DNA from: Pseudoflavonifractor phocaeensis
GTDB lineage: Bacteria > Bacillota > Clostridia > Oscillospirales > Oscillospiraceae
Length of the DNA stretch: 64,000 nt
Direction of reading: 5' to 3'
Assembly: GCF_016901735.1 (NCBI RefSeq)
Contig: NZ_JACLZC010000001.1
Coordinates: 62,001 to 126,000 of the forward strand
The notes below the pieces were generated by a model, which saw only the letters and a list, made by a program, of their open reading frames with translations, had not been told where the DNA came from and did not search any database. Below, piece after piece: positions 34,722-43,256 of the stretch (the first letter of the stretch is position 1; every line of letters begins with the position of its first letter). Made by a program: the position numbers and the translations under genes.

Positions 34722-34777
34722 TTTTTGTTCACATACGCCTTTTGCAAAAAGGCGCTTAGGATTAGGAGGTAATTATT

Positions 34778-36199
34778 ATGGCTCAGTACAATTCCGTTAC
34801 GCCTGAGATCATCGAGCAGCTCAAAGCCGCCGTCTCCTGCCAGGTCTACACCGGTGAGGACGTCAACGCCGACTACGCCCGGGACGAAATGCCCATTTAC
34901 GGCACTCGTATGCCCGAGGTGGCCATCGACGTGACCTCCACCGAGGATGTGGCCGCCATCATGAAGATCTGCAACGAGAACCACATCCCCGTCACCTGCC
35001 GCGGCGCGGGCACCGGCCTGGCCGGCGCTTGTACCCCCATCGCCGGCGGCGTGGTCATCTGCACCACCAAGATGAAGAAGATCCTGGGCTATGACACCGA
35101 TAACTTCGTGGTCCACGTTCAGCCCGGCGTGCTCCTCAACGACCTGGCCGAGGACGCCTTGAAGCAGGGCCTCCTGTATCCCCCCGATCCCGGCGAGAAG
35201 TTCGCCACCCTGGGCGGCAACGTGGCCACCAACGCCGGCGGCATGCGCGCCGTCAAGTACGGCGCTACCCGCGATTACGTCTCCGCCATGACGGTGGTCC
35301 TCCCCTCCGGCGAGATCGTGAAGTTCGGCTCCAACGTCTCCAAGACCTCCTCCGGCTACTCCCTCCTCAACCTGATGATCGGCTCCGAGGGCACCCTGGG
35401 CATCATCACCGAGCTGACCCTGAAGCTCATCCCCGCCCCCAAGCAGACCGTCAGCCTCATCGTCCCCTTCGAGGACCTGCAGACCGCCATCGCCACCGTG
35501 CCTCTCTTTAAGAAGAACCACATGAATCCCCAGGCCCTGGAGTTCTTTGAGCGCGAGATCCTCATCTCCTCCGAGGAGTACCTGGGCAAGGCGGTGTTCC
35601 CCCGCAATGTGGGCGGCACCGACGTGGGCGCTTACCTGCTGGTGACCTTCGACGGCAACACCCAGGACGAGATCGACGCCATGGTGGAGCAGGGCGCCGA
35701 ACTGGTGCTGGAGGCCGGCGCCATGGACGTGCTGGTGGCCGACTCTCCCACCAAGATGAAGGACGCCTGGGCGGCCCGTTCCTCCTTCCTGGAAGGCATC
35801 GAGGAGCAGACCAAGCTGCTGGACGAGTGCGACGTGGTGGTCCCCGTCAGCCGCATCGCCGACTTTGTGGGCTACTTCAAGAGCATCGAGGGCAACTATG
35901 ACTTCGCCGTCAAGAGCTTCGGCCACGCCGGCGACGGCAACCTGCACATTTACACCTGCGCCAACGACATGGATCTGGATGAGTTCAAGAAGCAGGTGGA
36001 CGACTTCATGAACCACATCTACGACAAGGCCACCGAGATGGGCGGTCTGGTCTCCGGCGAGCACGGCATCGGCATGGGCAAGATCGACTATCTGGCCCGC
36101 TCCGTGGGCGCCACCAACATGAAGCTCATGGAAGAGATCAAGAAGGTCTTTGACCCCAACCTGATCCTCAACCCCGGCAAGGTGTGCTACAAGCTGTAA
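34778..36199 (+). CDS. FAD-linked oxidase, GlcD/D-lactate dehydrogenase family
   Basis: 473 residues. An N-terminal PCMH-type FAD domain (about 40-215) with PVTCRGAGTGLAGACTP, PPDPGEKFATLGGNVATNAGG and SSGYSLLNLMIGSEGTLGI, then a C-terminal FAD-oxidase domain with SFGHAGDGNLHIYTC (near 384), SGEHGIGMGKIDYL and a terminal FDPNLILNPGKV. Oxidises D-lactate or glycolate to the 2-oxo acid, probably passing electrons to an electron-transfer flavoprotein (genes not in view). AGGAGG lies 9 bases before the ATG; the 56-base gap from larA contains a short hairpin (34737-34755). Confidence 0.9.
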   Translation: MAQYNSVTPEIIEQLKAAVSCQVYTGEDVNADYARDEMPIYGTRMPEVAIDVTSTEDVAAIMKICNENHIPVTCRGAGTGLAGACTPIAGGVVICTTKMKKILGYDTDNFVVHVQPGVLLNDLAEDALKQGLLYPPDPGEKFATLGGNVATNAGGMRAVKYGATRDYVSAMTVVLPSGEIVKFGSNVSKTSSGYSLLNLMIGSEGTLGIITELTLKLIPAPKQTVSLIVPFEDLQTAIATVPLFKKNHMNPQALEFFEREILISSEEYLGKAVFPRNVGGTDVGAYLLVTFDGNTQDEIDAMVEQGAELVLEAGAMDVLVADSPTKMKDAWAARSSFLEGIEEQTKLLDECDVVVPVSRIADFVGYFKSIEGNYDFAVKSFGHAGDGNLHIYTCANDMDLDEFKKQVDDFMNHIYDKATEMGGLVSGEHGIGMGKIDYLARSVGATNMKLMEEIKKVFDPNLILNPGKVCYKL

Positions 36200-36223
36200 G
36201 TTTTCATCCCTTCTCTCTCAGCT

Positions 36224-36258
36224 GCGGGGACCGTATCTCTGATACGGTCCCCGCGTTT
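36224..36258 (+). terminator. Hairpin terminator after the glcD-like gene
   Basis: Perfect 14-bp stem GCGGGGACCGTATC / GATACGGTCCCCGC with a 3-base loop, followed only by GTTTCT. Strong stem with a weak U-tract. Confidence 0.7.
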
Positions 36259-36266
36259 CTGTGCCG

Positions 36267-36368
36267 GGACGACAGGCGTCTCATACAGGGCGCAAGATCT
36301 CATCCGAAAGCCGGCGGGCGACCACAAGGGTCGCCCCTACGGAGTGTCATGGACGACAGGCGTATCAT
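36267..36368. repeat. REP-like palindrome bracketed by an 18-bp direct repeat
   Basis: The dispersed palindromic repeat copy GGGCGACCACAAGGGTCGCC plus CCTAC lies at 36316-36340. It is flanked by direct copies of GGACGACAGGCGTnTCAT at 36267-36284 and 36351-36368 (17 of 18 identical). Confidence 0.7.
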
Positions 36369-36424
36369 CATAAGGATCGTTCTGTCCTTTTACCTAAATC
36401 TCTGTTTGTTTTCCACGGAAAATT

Positions 36425-36452
36425 TTGCTGGACATTTTCCGCCGGATATACT
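36425..36452 (+). promoter_or_regulatory. Promoter of the riboswitch-P-type ATPase unit
   Basis: TTGCTG and TATACT are separated by 16 bases and lie about 16 bases upstream of the aptamer's closing stem, as expected for a riboswitch leader. Confidence 0.6.
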
Positions 36453-36465
36453 AGAATAAAAACAA

Positions 36466-36600
36466 CCCCATGAGGGAGTAGTGAGCGTACGGCTTCCCCC
36501 GTACGGGTCAGTACCAACATCCGTCGGTCCCCCGACTGGTCTGACTGAAACCACAAGACTCATGCGCCTGGCGATTACGCCTGTGCGCATGAGTCTTTTT
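36466..36600 (+). promoter_or_regulatory. yybP-ykoY (manganese) riboswitch candidate with terminator
   Basis: The leader contains GGGAGTAG near its 5' side, a GTACGG/CCGTAC hairpin, ACCAACATCCGTCGG with CCGACTGGT, then GAAACCACAAGACTC, which follows the order of conserved loops in yybP-ykoY aptamers. The closing stem CATGAG (36469-36474) / CTCATG (36559-36564) shares its 3' strand with the left arm of a terminator: AAGACTCATGCGC (36555-36567) pairs with GCGCATGAGTCTT and runs into TTTTT ending at 36600. Metal binding would form the first stem and block the terminator, an ON switch. The class call is by eye. Confidence 0.75.
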
Positions 36601-36637
36601 GCATATAATAACCCTATCTCTCTCGATATCGGAAAGG

Positions 36638-39280
36638 ATGAAGTGCGTTTTGTACTACAATGAAAGCCCGGAAAAAGTGCTTCAGGACCTGCACGCTTCC
36701 GCTGATGGCCTAACCGCCGGGGAGGCCGCCAAGCGCATGGAGCGGTATGGCCCCAACCAACTGGCCGAAGGAAAGAAGGCATCCCTCTTCCAGCGCTTTT
36801 TGGAGCAGCTCAAAGACCCCATGATTATCATTCTGCTGGCCGCCGCCCTCATCTCGGGCATCACCAGCGTCTACTCCGGCGAGAGCTTCGCCGACGTCAT
36901 CATCATCCTGGCGGTGGTGCTCATCAATGCGGTGCTGGGCGTCTACCAGGAGAGCAAGGCCGAAAAGGCCATCGAAGCCCTCCAGCAGATGACCGCCTCC
37001 ACCTGTAAGGTCCTGCGGGACGGCAAACAGCTCTCCCTCAAAAACACCGACCTGGTCCCCGGCGACATCGTCCTTCTGGAGGCCGGCGACGCCGTCCCCG
37101 CCGACGGTCGCATCCTGGAAAGCGCCTCCCTCAAGATCGAGGAGTCCGCCCTCACCGGCGAGAGCGTCCCCGTCAACAAGGCCATCGACGTCCTCCAACT
37201 GGGGGCCGACCAGAAGTCCATCCCCCTGGGCGACCGGAAGAACATGGCCTATATGGGCTCCGCCGTGGTCTACGGCCGGGGCGCCATGGTGGTCACCGCC
37301 ACCGGCATGGAGACCGAGATGGGCAAGATCGCCACCGCCCTGGCCGACACCCAGGACGGTCAGACCCCCCTCCAGAAAAAGCTGGAGCAGCTGGGCAAGA
37401 CTTTGAGCGTCCTGGTGCTGGGCATCTGCGTCTTTATGTTCATCTTTAGCCTCCTCCGCGCCGGCGACTTCCACCTGGAAGTGATTCTGGACACCTTTAT
37501 GGTGGCCGTCTCCCTGGCTGTGGCCGCCATTCCGGAGGGCCTGGCCGCCGTGGTCACCGTGGTCCTCTCCATCGGCGTGACCAATATGTCCAAGCGCAAC
37601 GCCGTCATCCGCCGTCTCACCGCCGTGGAGACCCTGGGCTGCGCCCAGATCATCTGCTCCGATAAAACCGGTACCCTGACCCAGAACAAGATGACGGTGG
37701 TGGAACACACCGGCGTGGGTACGGAAGCCGCCAAGGGTATGGCCCTTTGCTCCGACGCCAAGTGGCAGGACGGCGCCGCCGTGGGCGAGCCCACCGAGTG
37801 CGCCCTGGTGGCCTGGGCCGCCTCCCTGGATATGCCCAAGGACCGGCTGGAACAGGAGCTGCCCCGGGTGGCCGAGGTCCCCTTCGACAGCGGACGCAAA
37901 ATGATGAGCACCCTCCACAAGACGGGCAGCTCCTTTATCCAGTACACCAAGGGCGCCCCCGACGTGGTGCTGGACCGCTGCACCTATTATATAAAGGAGG
38001 GCCAGGTCCTCCCCATGGACGAGAAGGCCCGTACCGAGATCATGGCCCAGAACAAGGCCATGGCTGACAAGGCCCTCCGGGTGCTGGCCGTGGCCCAGCG
38101 GCTGTGGGACGCTCCTCCCGCCGACGCCGAGAGCGACACCTGGGAGCGGCAGCTCACCTTCCTGGGTCTGGCCGGCATGATCGACCCGGTCCGCCCCGAG
38201 GTGGTGGACGCCGTGGCCCAGTGCCGTGACGCCGGCATCCAGCCTGTCATGATCACCGGCGACCACCGGGACACCGCCGTGGCCATCGCCCGCACCCTGG
38301 GCATCCTGGACGACGAGTCCCAGGCCATCACCGGCGCCCAGCTGGACGACCTGAGCGACGACGAGCTGGCCAAAAACATCGACCACTTCCACGTCTACGC
38401 CCGGGTACAGCCCGAACACAAGGTGCGCATCGTCAAGGCCTGGAAGGCCCGGGGCTGCATCACCGCCATGACCGGCGACGGCGTCAACGACGCCCCCTCC
38501 ATCAAGGCCGCCGACATCGGCGTGGGCATGGGCATCACCGGTACCGACGTCACCAAAAATGCCGCCGATATGGTGCTGGCCGACGATAACTTTGCCACCA
38601 TCGTCACCGCCGTGGGCGAAGGCCGCCGCATTTATGACAACATCCGCAAGTCCATCCAGTTCCTCCTGGCCTCCAACATGAGCGAGGTCATCGGCGTGTT
38701 TGTCTCCACTCTGCTGGGCTTCACCCTGCTGGAGCCGGTGCATCTGCTGTGGATTAACCTCATCACCGACACCTTCCCAGCCCTGGCCCTGGGCACCGAA
38801 AAGGCCGAGCCCAACGTGATGCACCGTCCCCCCCGCAGCACCTCCGACGGCATTTTCGCCGGCGGTATGGGTGTGGACATTGCCTATCAGGGTATTCTGG
38901 TGGCTGTCATCACTCTGGCTTCCTACTTCGTAGGCCACTATATGGAGAGCGGCGTGTGGGAGATCGCCCAGAGCGCCGACGGTATGACCATGGCCTTCCT
39001 CACTATGAGTATGTGTGAGATCTTCCACTCCATCAACATGCGCAGCCAGCGGGGCAGCATCTTCTCCCTCCCCACTCAGAACAAGCTCCTGTGGCTGTCC
39101 ATGCTGGGCAGTCTGGTGCTGTCCACCGCCGTGCTCTATGTCCCCGGCCTGTCCACCGCCTTCGGCTTTGAGCACATCAGCCTGGCCGAGTACGGCGTGG
39201 CCCTCCTGATGGCCGTGTGCGTCATCCCCCTGGTGGAGATCGTCAAGTTCGTCCAGCGCGCCATGGCCAAGCACAAGTAA
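36638..39280 (+). CDS. P-type cation ATPase, SERCA/YoaB-like; probable Mn2+ or Ca2+ exporter
   Basis: 880 residues. Domains: cation ATPase N-terminus, actuator with LTGESVPVNKA (near 172), phosphorylation motif CSDKTGTLTQ (Asp near 336), nucleotide domain KGAPDV, hinge TGDGVNDAPSIK (near 610) and C-terminal transmembrane block. M4 reads AAIPEGLAAVVT, with Ala where SERCA has Pro after PEGL; M6 reads NLITDTFPALALG. The yybP-ykoY-like leader suggests Mn2+ as substrate, as for YoaB of Lactococcus. The start is uncertain: the ATG at 36638 directly follows GGAAAGG, and the TTG at 36650 has a slightly long spacing. Confidence 0.88.
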   Translation: MKCVLYYNESPEKVLQDLHASADGLTAGEAAKRMERYGPNQLAEGKKASLFQRFLEQLKDPMIIILLAAALISGITSVYSGESFADVIIILAVVLINAVLGVYQESKAEKAIEALQQMTASTCKVLRDGKQLSLKNTDLVPGDIVLLEAGDAVPADGRILESASLKIEESALTGESVPVNKAIDVLQLGADQKSIPLGDRKNMAYMGSAVVYGRGAMVVTATGMETEMGKIATALADTQDGQTPLQKKLEQLGKTLSVLVLGICVFMFIFSLLRAGDFHLEVILDTFMVAVSLAVAAIPEGLAAVVTVVLSIGVTNMSKRNAVIRRLTAVETLGCAQIICSDKTGTLTQNKMTVVEHTGVGTEAAKGMALCSDAKWQDGAAVGEPTECALVAWAASLDMPKDRLEQELPRVAEVPFDSGRKMMSTLHKTGSSFIQYTKGAPDVVLDRCTYYIKEGQVLPMDEKARTEIMAQNKAMADKALRVLAVAQRLWDAPPADAESDTWERQLTFLGLAGMIDPVRPEVVDAVAQCRDAGIQPVMITGDHRDTAVAIARTLGILDDESQAITGAQLDDLSDDELAKNIDHFHVYARVQPEHKVRIVKAWKARGCITAMTGDGVNDAPSIKAADIGVGMGITGTDVTKNAADMVLADDNFATIVTAVGEGRRIYDNIRKSIQFLLASNMSEVIGVFVSTLLGFTLLEPVHLLWINLITDTFPALALGTEKAEPNVMHRPPRSTSDGIFAGGMGVDIAYQGILVAVITLASYFVGHYMESGVWEIAQSADGMTMAFLTMSMCEIFHSINMRSQRGSIFSLPTQNKLLWLSMLGSLVLSTAVLYVPGLSTAFGFEHISLAEYGVALLMAVCVIPLVEIVKFVQRAMAKHK

Positions 39281-39302
39281 ATCCCTTTCTTCGCGGCAAA
39301 GA

Positions 39303-39342
39303 CGCGGGGTCAGGTTTTGGATACCTGATCCCGCGCTTTTTT
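39303..39342 (+). terminator. Intrinsic terminator after the P-type ATPase
   Basis: GCGGGGTCAGGT pairs with ACCTGATCCCGC (one G-T pair), followed by GCTTTTTT. A near copy of this hairpin lies at 39606-39646. Confidence 0.88.
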
Positions 39343-39349
39343 GTCAGAA

Positions 39350-39602
39350 AACATGGCCTTAAGAGGATAATATAAGAGTCTCCTTGCGCTGGCAAATATT
39401 AAATTGAATATTTTGGGAAAATATAGTAAAATAATACAAATACAATAAGGGGATATAAAATGAAGCAGAAAAAAATACGTTTTATCCTTCTAATCCTGTC
39501 GTCCATCTTAAACTCTCTCAAAACACACGACTGACCATTTCTAAGATTATCATATTGCATCCCATAATAGAGGACTCTTCTTTCGACCAAGCTAAACTCT
39601 CT
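39350..39602. other. AT-rich islet between duplicated terminators
   Basis: About 250 bases of strikingly AT-rich DNA lie between two near-identical terminator hairpins. Plus-strand signals occur: TTGAAT (39403-39408) and TAAAAT (39426-39431) with 17 bases between, then AAGGGGATATAAA before an ATG. It holds only a very short frame and looks like a remnant of inserted foreign DNA. Confidence 0.5.
39460..39534 (+). pseudogene. Short signal-peptide-like ORF, possibly a truncated gene
   Basis: 24 codons from an ATG with AAGGGG at 9 bases: a basic start (MKQKKIRF), a hydrophobic stretch ILLILSSIL, then a stop. It looks like the signal peptide of a gene whose body is gone. On the opposite strand, 39399-39506 could encode a 35-residue peptide with one hydrophobic helix but without a clear ribosome binding site. 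Either call is weak. Confidence 0.3.
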
Positions 39603-39605
39603 AAA

Positions 39606-39646
39606 ACGCGGGGTCAGGTTTTTAGATGCCTGATCCCGCGTTTTTT
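39606..39646. terminator. Second terminator copy (bidirectional)
   Basis: CGCGGGGTCAGG / CCTGATCCCGCG is flanked by AAAA on the left and TTTTTT on the right, so it can stop transcripts from both sides, including the minus-strand HD-domain gene that ends at 39684. Confidence 0.8.
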
Positions 39647-39658
39647 CGGTTTTTGGAA

Positions 39659-39687
39659 GGGCGGACGGCCACGAGGGCCGCCCCTAC
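39659..39687. repeat. REP-like palindromic repeat, third copy
   Basis: GGGCGGACGGCCACGAGGGC followed by CGCCCCTAC. The right end overlaps the stop codon of the HD-domain gene, so that gene's TAG is supplied by the repeat. Confidence 0.75.
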
Positions 39688-40115
39688 AAAAGTTCCGCGG
39701 CGGAACGGTATTTTTCCAGCCGCTGCCGGTCCGCCGGACCCACCCAGTCCAGCCGGGCTTCGTCGCTGTTGTGGGCCAGATCGGCCCGCTTGACCTTGCG
39801 GGCGATGGGATTGGACCGCAGACGGGCCACATAGTCCAGATAGGGCGTCCCCTCGTCGTGGGTCAGGAGAGCCAGCGCCTCCAGCACCGCCTCCGGAAAA
39901 CCCATGGCCCGCAGATCGTCCAGGGTGTAGCCGGAATCCTCTATCACGTCATGGAGGAGGGCGGTACAGATCTCCGCTTCCGTGTCCATCTGCTCGGCCA
40001 GGTGGAAGGGGTGGAACACATAGGGCAGACCCCCCTTGTCCCGCTGGAACTGGTGGACCTCGAAGGAGAGGGCCAGAGCCTTCTTGGTCAGCGGCGTATA
40101 GAAAAAGCCGCTCAT
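39684..40115 (-). CDS. HD-domain phosphohydrolase, RelA/SpoT-like small hydrolase
   Basis: 143 residues from the ATG at 40115. The HD fold is shown by HPFHLAEQM (near 35), TALLHDVIEDSGYTLDDL (HD pair near 55-56 and the ED motif of (p)ppGpp hydrolases near 59-60) and KVKRADLAHNSD (near 108). It lacks the synthetase, TGS and ACT domains of full RelA/SpoT. Its ATG overlaps the stop of the upstream ADP-ribosylglycohydrolase gene (ATGA), so they are translationally coupled. Its last codons run into a REP-like repeat. Substrate, perhaps (p)ppGpp or another nucleotide, is inferred from the family. Confidence 0.8.
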   Translation of the reverse strand: MSGFFYTPLTKKALALSFEVHQFQRDKGGLPYVFHPFHLAEQMDTEAEICTALLHDVIEDSGYTLDDLRAMGFPEAVLEALALLTHDEGTPYLDYVARLRSNPIARKVKRADLAHNSDEARLDWVGPADRQRLEKYRSAAELL

Positions 40116-41137
40116 ACCCCGTCCCCCACCGTGCTTTGAAAGAGCGTTTGGGCCGTTTCCACTATCACATCCGCCAGCTCCAGGTCCTTCAGGTCGAAGG
40201 CCGCTTCCACCCCTTCCCTGCCCAGCCAGGCCCCCAGTATATTGCCGCACACCGCGCCGGTGGAGTCGCTGTCCCCCTTGTGGTTCACCGCGGCCCGCAG
40301 CGCGGCGCAGAAATCGTCCTGATGGCGGACGGCGCAGAACACCGCGATGTACAGGGCCTCCTCCGCCACCCAGCCCTGTCCCAGGGCGTGGACGCCCTCC
40401 AGATCGGAGACCGCCGGGTCCAGGGCCAGTTCCACCGCCCGCCTGATGTCGGGCAGCAGAAGGGCGCGGAAGTCCCCGTCTCCCCGCTCCGCGCCCCGCA
40501 GCAGGACCGCTTCCAGCCGCTCCCCTTGAGAAGCGCCGTAGACGATCTCCCGCACCATCAGGGCCAGACCGCCGGAACTGAGGTAGCCCAGCGGATGGCC
40601 GTGGGTGAGCGCCCCGTCGCAGACGGCGCTCTGGAACGCCTGCTCCGGCTCTGGATAGGCCAGACCAAAGGGCGCCGCCCGCATGACGGTCCCGCAGCCC
40701 TTGCTGTTGTTGACCGGCTCCTCCGGCGTGCCGCCGTGGCGGCTGTGGTGCAGGGACGCGAGACAGGTATTGCCTGGCGCTCTCCGGGCGTGGAGCCGAG
40801 GCTCCCGGTAGAGCGTTGTTTTCGGGTGCTCCGGGTCCATCCGGCTTTGATCTCCCTGGGTGCCCAGCCACTCCAGATAGGCCGTCCATAGGGCCTTATG
40901 CAGCGCCGTACCGGCGGCTTTGGCATAGAGGATGCCTTCCACCGCAAAAAGGGTCATTTGGGTGTCGTCCGAGATGAGGGCGGGCTGTCCGGCCTGGTCC
41001 AGACGCTGGATGCCGTCTGGGCCGAACCGGCTGTAAATGGAAGCCTCATTCATGAATTCCACCGGATAGCCCAGGGCGTCGCCCACCGCGCCGCCCAGCA
41101 GGCAGCCGAAAAAAGCGTCTTGTTTCTGAATGGTCAT
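40112..41137 (-). CDS. ADP-ribosylglycohydrolase family protein
   Basis: 341 residues. The DraG-type helical fold is marked by FFGCLLGGAVGDALGYPVEF at the N-terminus, LISDDTQMTLF (metal-binding Asp/Thr, near 55-65), NNSKGCGTVMRAAPFGL (near 140) and NHKGDSDSTGAVCGNILGA (second Asp pair, near 288-306). Family members remove ADP-ribose from protein or small molecules using two magnesium ions. It is coupled to a downstream HD hydrolase. A matching ADP-ribosyltransferase is not seen in the window. Confidence 0.9.
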   Translation of the reverse strand: MTIQKQDAFFGCLLGGAVGDALGYPVEFMNEASIYSRFGPDGIQRLDQAGQPALISDDTQMTLFAVEGILYAKAAGTALHKALWTAYLEWLGTQGDQSRMDPEHPKTTLYREPRLHARRAPGNTCLASLHHSRHGGTPEEPVNNSKGCGTVMRAAPFGLAYPEPEQAFQSAVCDGALTHGHPLGYLSSGGLALMVREIVYGASQGERLEAVLLRGAERGDGDFRALLLPDIRRAVELALDPAVSDLEGVHALGQGWVAEEALYIAVFCAVRHQDDFCAALRAAVNHKGDSDSTGAVCGNILGAWLGREGVEAAFDLKDLELADVIVETAQTLFQSTVGDGV

Positions 41138-41283
41138 ACAAAACCGTCTCCTCTCCTTTTTCTCTTCTCCTATTTTAGCTTCTTTTCTCCCGCGTTACAA
41201 GCGCGGCAAAAATAGCGGGGAGCGGAGCCGGAGCGCTCCCGCAAAGTTTGGGAATAAAAATGCAGGATGCGTGTTTCCATCTA

Positions 41284-41292
41284 TGTTATAAT
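41284..41292 (+). promoter_or_regulatory. Extended -10 promoter candidate for the dynamin operon
   Basis: TGTTATAAT contains a perfect TATAAT with the TGn extension, 82 bases before the first dynamin start. No good -35 box is present at 16-18 bases, as is common with extended -10 promoters. Confidence 0.55.
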
Positions 41293-41374
41293 AGATATCG
41301 ACATAAATCCTGGGCTTTCGCCTAAATTTGAGCTGTTATTTTCCGTTTTCCACAATAAGGAGCCGCGCATCAGA

Positions 41375-43135
41375 ATGAACGATCTTGAATTTCAACTCTA
41401 TGAGGCCCTCCACCGGATGGTCTCCGTTTTTGAATATGCACCCAACGACGCCCTTCAGACTTCCATGGAGCAAGGTATTGCCTCCATTCAGCAAAACCAC
41501 CTTCAGGTCGCTATCGTGGGCGAATTCCGCCGGGGCAAGTCCAGCCTTATCAACGCCTTGCTCGGGATGCCCATCCTGCCCGTGGACATAGAGCCTACCA
41601 CCGCCACGGTAAACCGCATCGTCTACGGCAACAAGCCGGAGGCGGTCATCCACTACAAAAATGGCGACGCCGAACTTGTATCCATTGAGGATCTTTCCAA
41701 ATATGTCACCAAGCTTACCGATGAATCGGCTTCCATCGCCCGGAATGTCCGGGAGGCCGAGATCCGTTACCCTACCGAGCTCTGTCGGCACAACATCGAC
41801 ATTTTAGATACCCCCGGCCTCAACGACGAGGAAAATATGACCCTGGTTACAGAGCAGGTGCTCCAATATGTCGACGCCGCCATCGTTGTCATTAAGGCCA
41901 CCATGCCTTACAGCGATACCGAATGTGAGTGGGTGGCCCGGCTCATCGGTTGTGAGAATATCCGCCACATCCTCTTCGCGGTGACCTGTATGGATCTGGT
42001 CCGGCCGAGAGAACGGCAGCGCCTTACCGCTTACCTCCTGGAGCGGATCACCCAGCATACGCTGGAAAAGGTCCAGAACCTCTTCTCCGACAAGCCGGAT
42101 ATCCTCCAAAAAGCCCGGCGTATGCTGGAAAGTCAGCACATACTCCATCCCGTCTCCTCCCTGATGGCCCTGGAGTCCTTTGAAAATGGCGACTATGACC
42201 AATTGGAGGAAAGCGGCCTGCCCGCCTTCAAAAAGCAGCTTGTGACCATCCTGTGCGCGCAGCGTCAGCTCTCCTCCATTCGCCACGCAAATCAGATGGC
42301 GGAAAAGATACAAACCTGGTTTTCCCAGCATGCCCCACAGAATGCGCCCATGGAGCTGGAGGCCCAGAAGCAGCGCTTCCTCACGGCGGATGACCGGCAA
42401 AAACAATATTTTCAGCAACGTTCGGCGCAGATGGAACAGGCTCTCTCCCAGATATACCCCACCCTGCCCTTTTTCCCAAACGCCGCGTTTTATGATGAGA
42501 TTATGCAGTGTTTTATTCGCTGCCTCTCCTCTATTCAGGAATATTCTAATCCGGCCATTTATGCCGCGCTGCAGGAGGCCATGGATGAGATCCGGCGGGA
42601 GGTCGTTCCCCCCTTCCAGTCCAAACTCCAAAAGGAATGCAACGCCGCCATTATACGGCAGGCCATATTCTACCTTCGGATGCGGGAGGAACGGCTCTTT
42701 GGGCAGGACGACGGCGTCAGCCTTCTCAGAGAGCACTTTCCCTCCTCCGACGACCTGCAAGCGCGTATGCGTGCCGCGCTGTCCGACACCCCATTCGTCA
42801 TGCTCCCGGGCTTTTCCATGATGTTCCCCAGGACGCTGGTGGGTAAGGACCTGATCCGAACTCCCATCGCGCCGGCAGTGCAGCAATACACCCTCCAATG
42901 CGCTCAGATCTGGACTTCCGCCCTGCGTCCTTATGTGGAAAATGCTATGTACGCCATGATGCAGGCTGAACCGCTGGAGCTGACAAAGACATATACCCGC
43001 CTTACCTTCCAGTGGATCGGCGCGCTGGAGGAAAAAGAAAAGCAGCGGCAGAATATGTACCAGCGGGCGCTTCAACAGCTGGAAGAGGCCTGCGGACAGA
43101 TCAGCTGTATTGCTGCAAAGGAGAACGTTTTATAG
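41375..43135 (+). CDS. Dynamin-like GTPase (first of three)
   Basis: 586 residues from the ATG at 41375 (AAGGAG 12 bases upstream; the frame is open further upstream but crosses the promoter). GTPase motifs: P-loop GEFRRGKSSLINALLG (near 48-63), G2 Thr in PTTATVNR, G3 DTPGLND (near 145), and a degenerate G4, TCMD, in place of NKxD (near 201). The C-terminal two thirds is helical with coiled-coil character, without a strong transmembrane hairpin. Bacterial dynamins remodel membranes and often act in pairs. It starts an operon of three dynamins, a zinc-ribbon protein and a peptidase. Codon use is visibly less GC-rich than in flanking genes. Confidence 0.85.
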   Translation: MNDLEFQLYEALHRMVSVFEYAPNDALQTSMEQGIASIQQNHLQVAIVGEFRRGKSSLINALLGMPILPVDIEPTTATVNRIVYGNKPEAVIHYKNGDAELVSIEDLSKYVTKLTDESASIARNVREAEIRYPTELCRHNIDILDTPGLNDEENMTLVTEQVLQYVDAAIVVIKATMPYSDTECEWVARLIGCENIRHILFAVTCMDLVRPRERQRLTAYLLERITQHTLEKVQNLFSDKPDILQKARRMLESQHILHPVSSLMALESFENGDYDQLEESGLPAFKKQLVTILCAQRQLSSIRHANQMAEKIQTWFSQHAPQNAPMELEAQKQRFLTADDRQKQYFQQRSAQMEQALSQIYPTLPFFPNAAFYDEIMQCFIRCLSSIQEYSNPAIYAALQEAMDEIRREVVPPFQSKLQKECNAAIIRQAIFYLRMREERLFGQDDGVSLLREHFPSSDDLQARMRAALSDTPFVMLPGFSMMFPRTLVGKDLIRTPIAPAVQQYTLQCAQIWTSALRPYVENAMYAMMQAEPLELTKTYTRLTFQWIGALEEKEKQRQNMYQRALQQLEEACGQISCIAAKENVL

Positions 43136-43256
43136 ACATAGCGGCTGGAAAATACCCGATTTTTGCCCGCGTTGCGGCACTTTCTCCAGATTCAGCCAAG
43201 GCTCACGCCGAGTCCTGCCTGAAATGCTGTGTGAATCAATAATGAGGTGATTAACC

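Noticed and set aside
36710-39274. 854-codon open frame opposite the P-type ATPase gene
   Set aside because: Low-complexity Gly/His/Asp/Val sequence antisense to an unmistakable P-type ATPase; no ribosome binding site.
43110-43250. Short frame with a CPRCG zinc-knuckle between the first dynamin and the zinc-ribbon gene
   Set aside because: AAAGGAG is present but no start codon follows at a usable distance, and only one cysteine pair is found. It may be a decayed piece of a zinc-ribbon gene.
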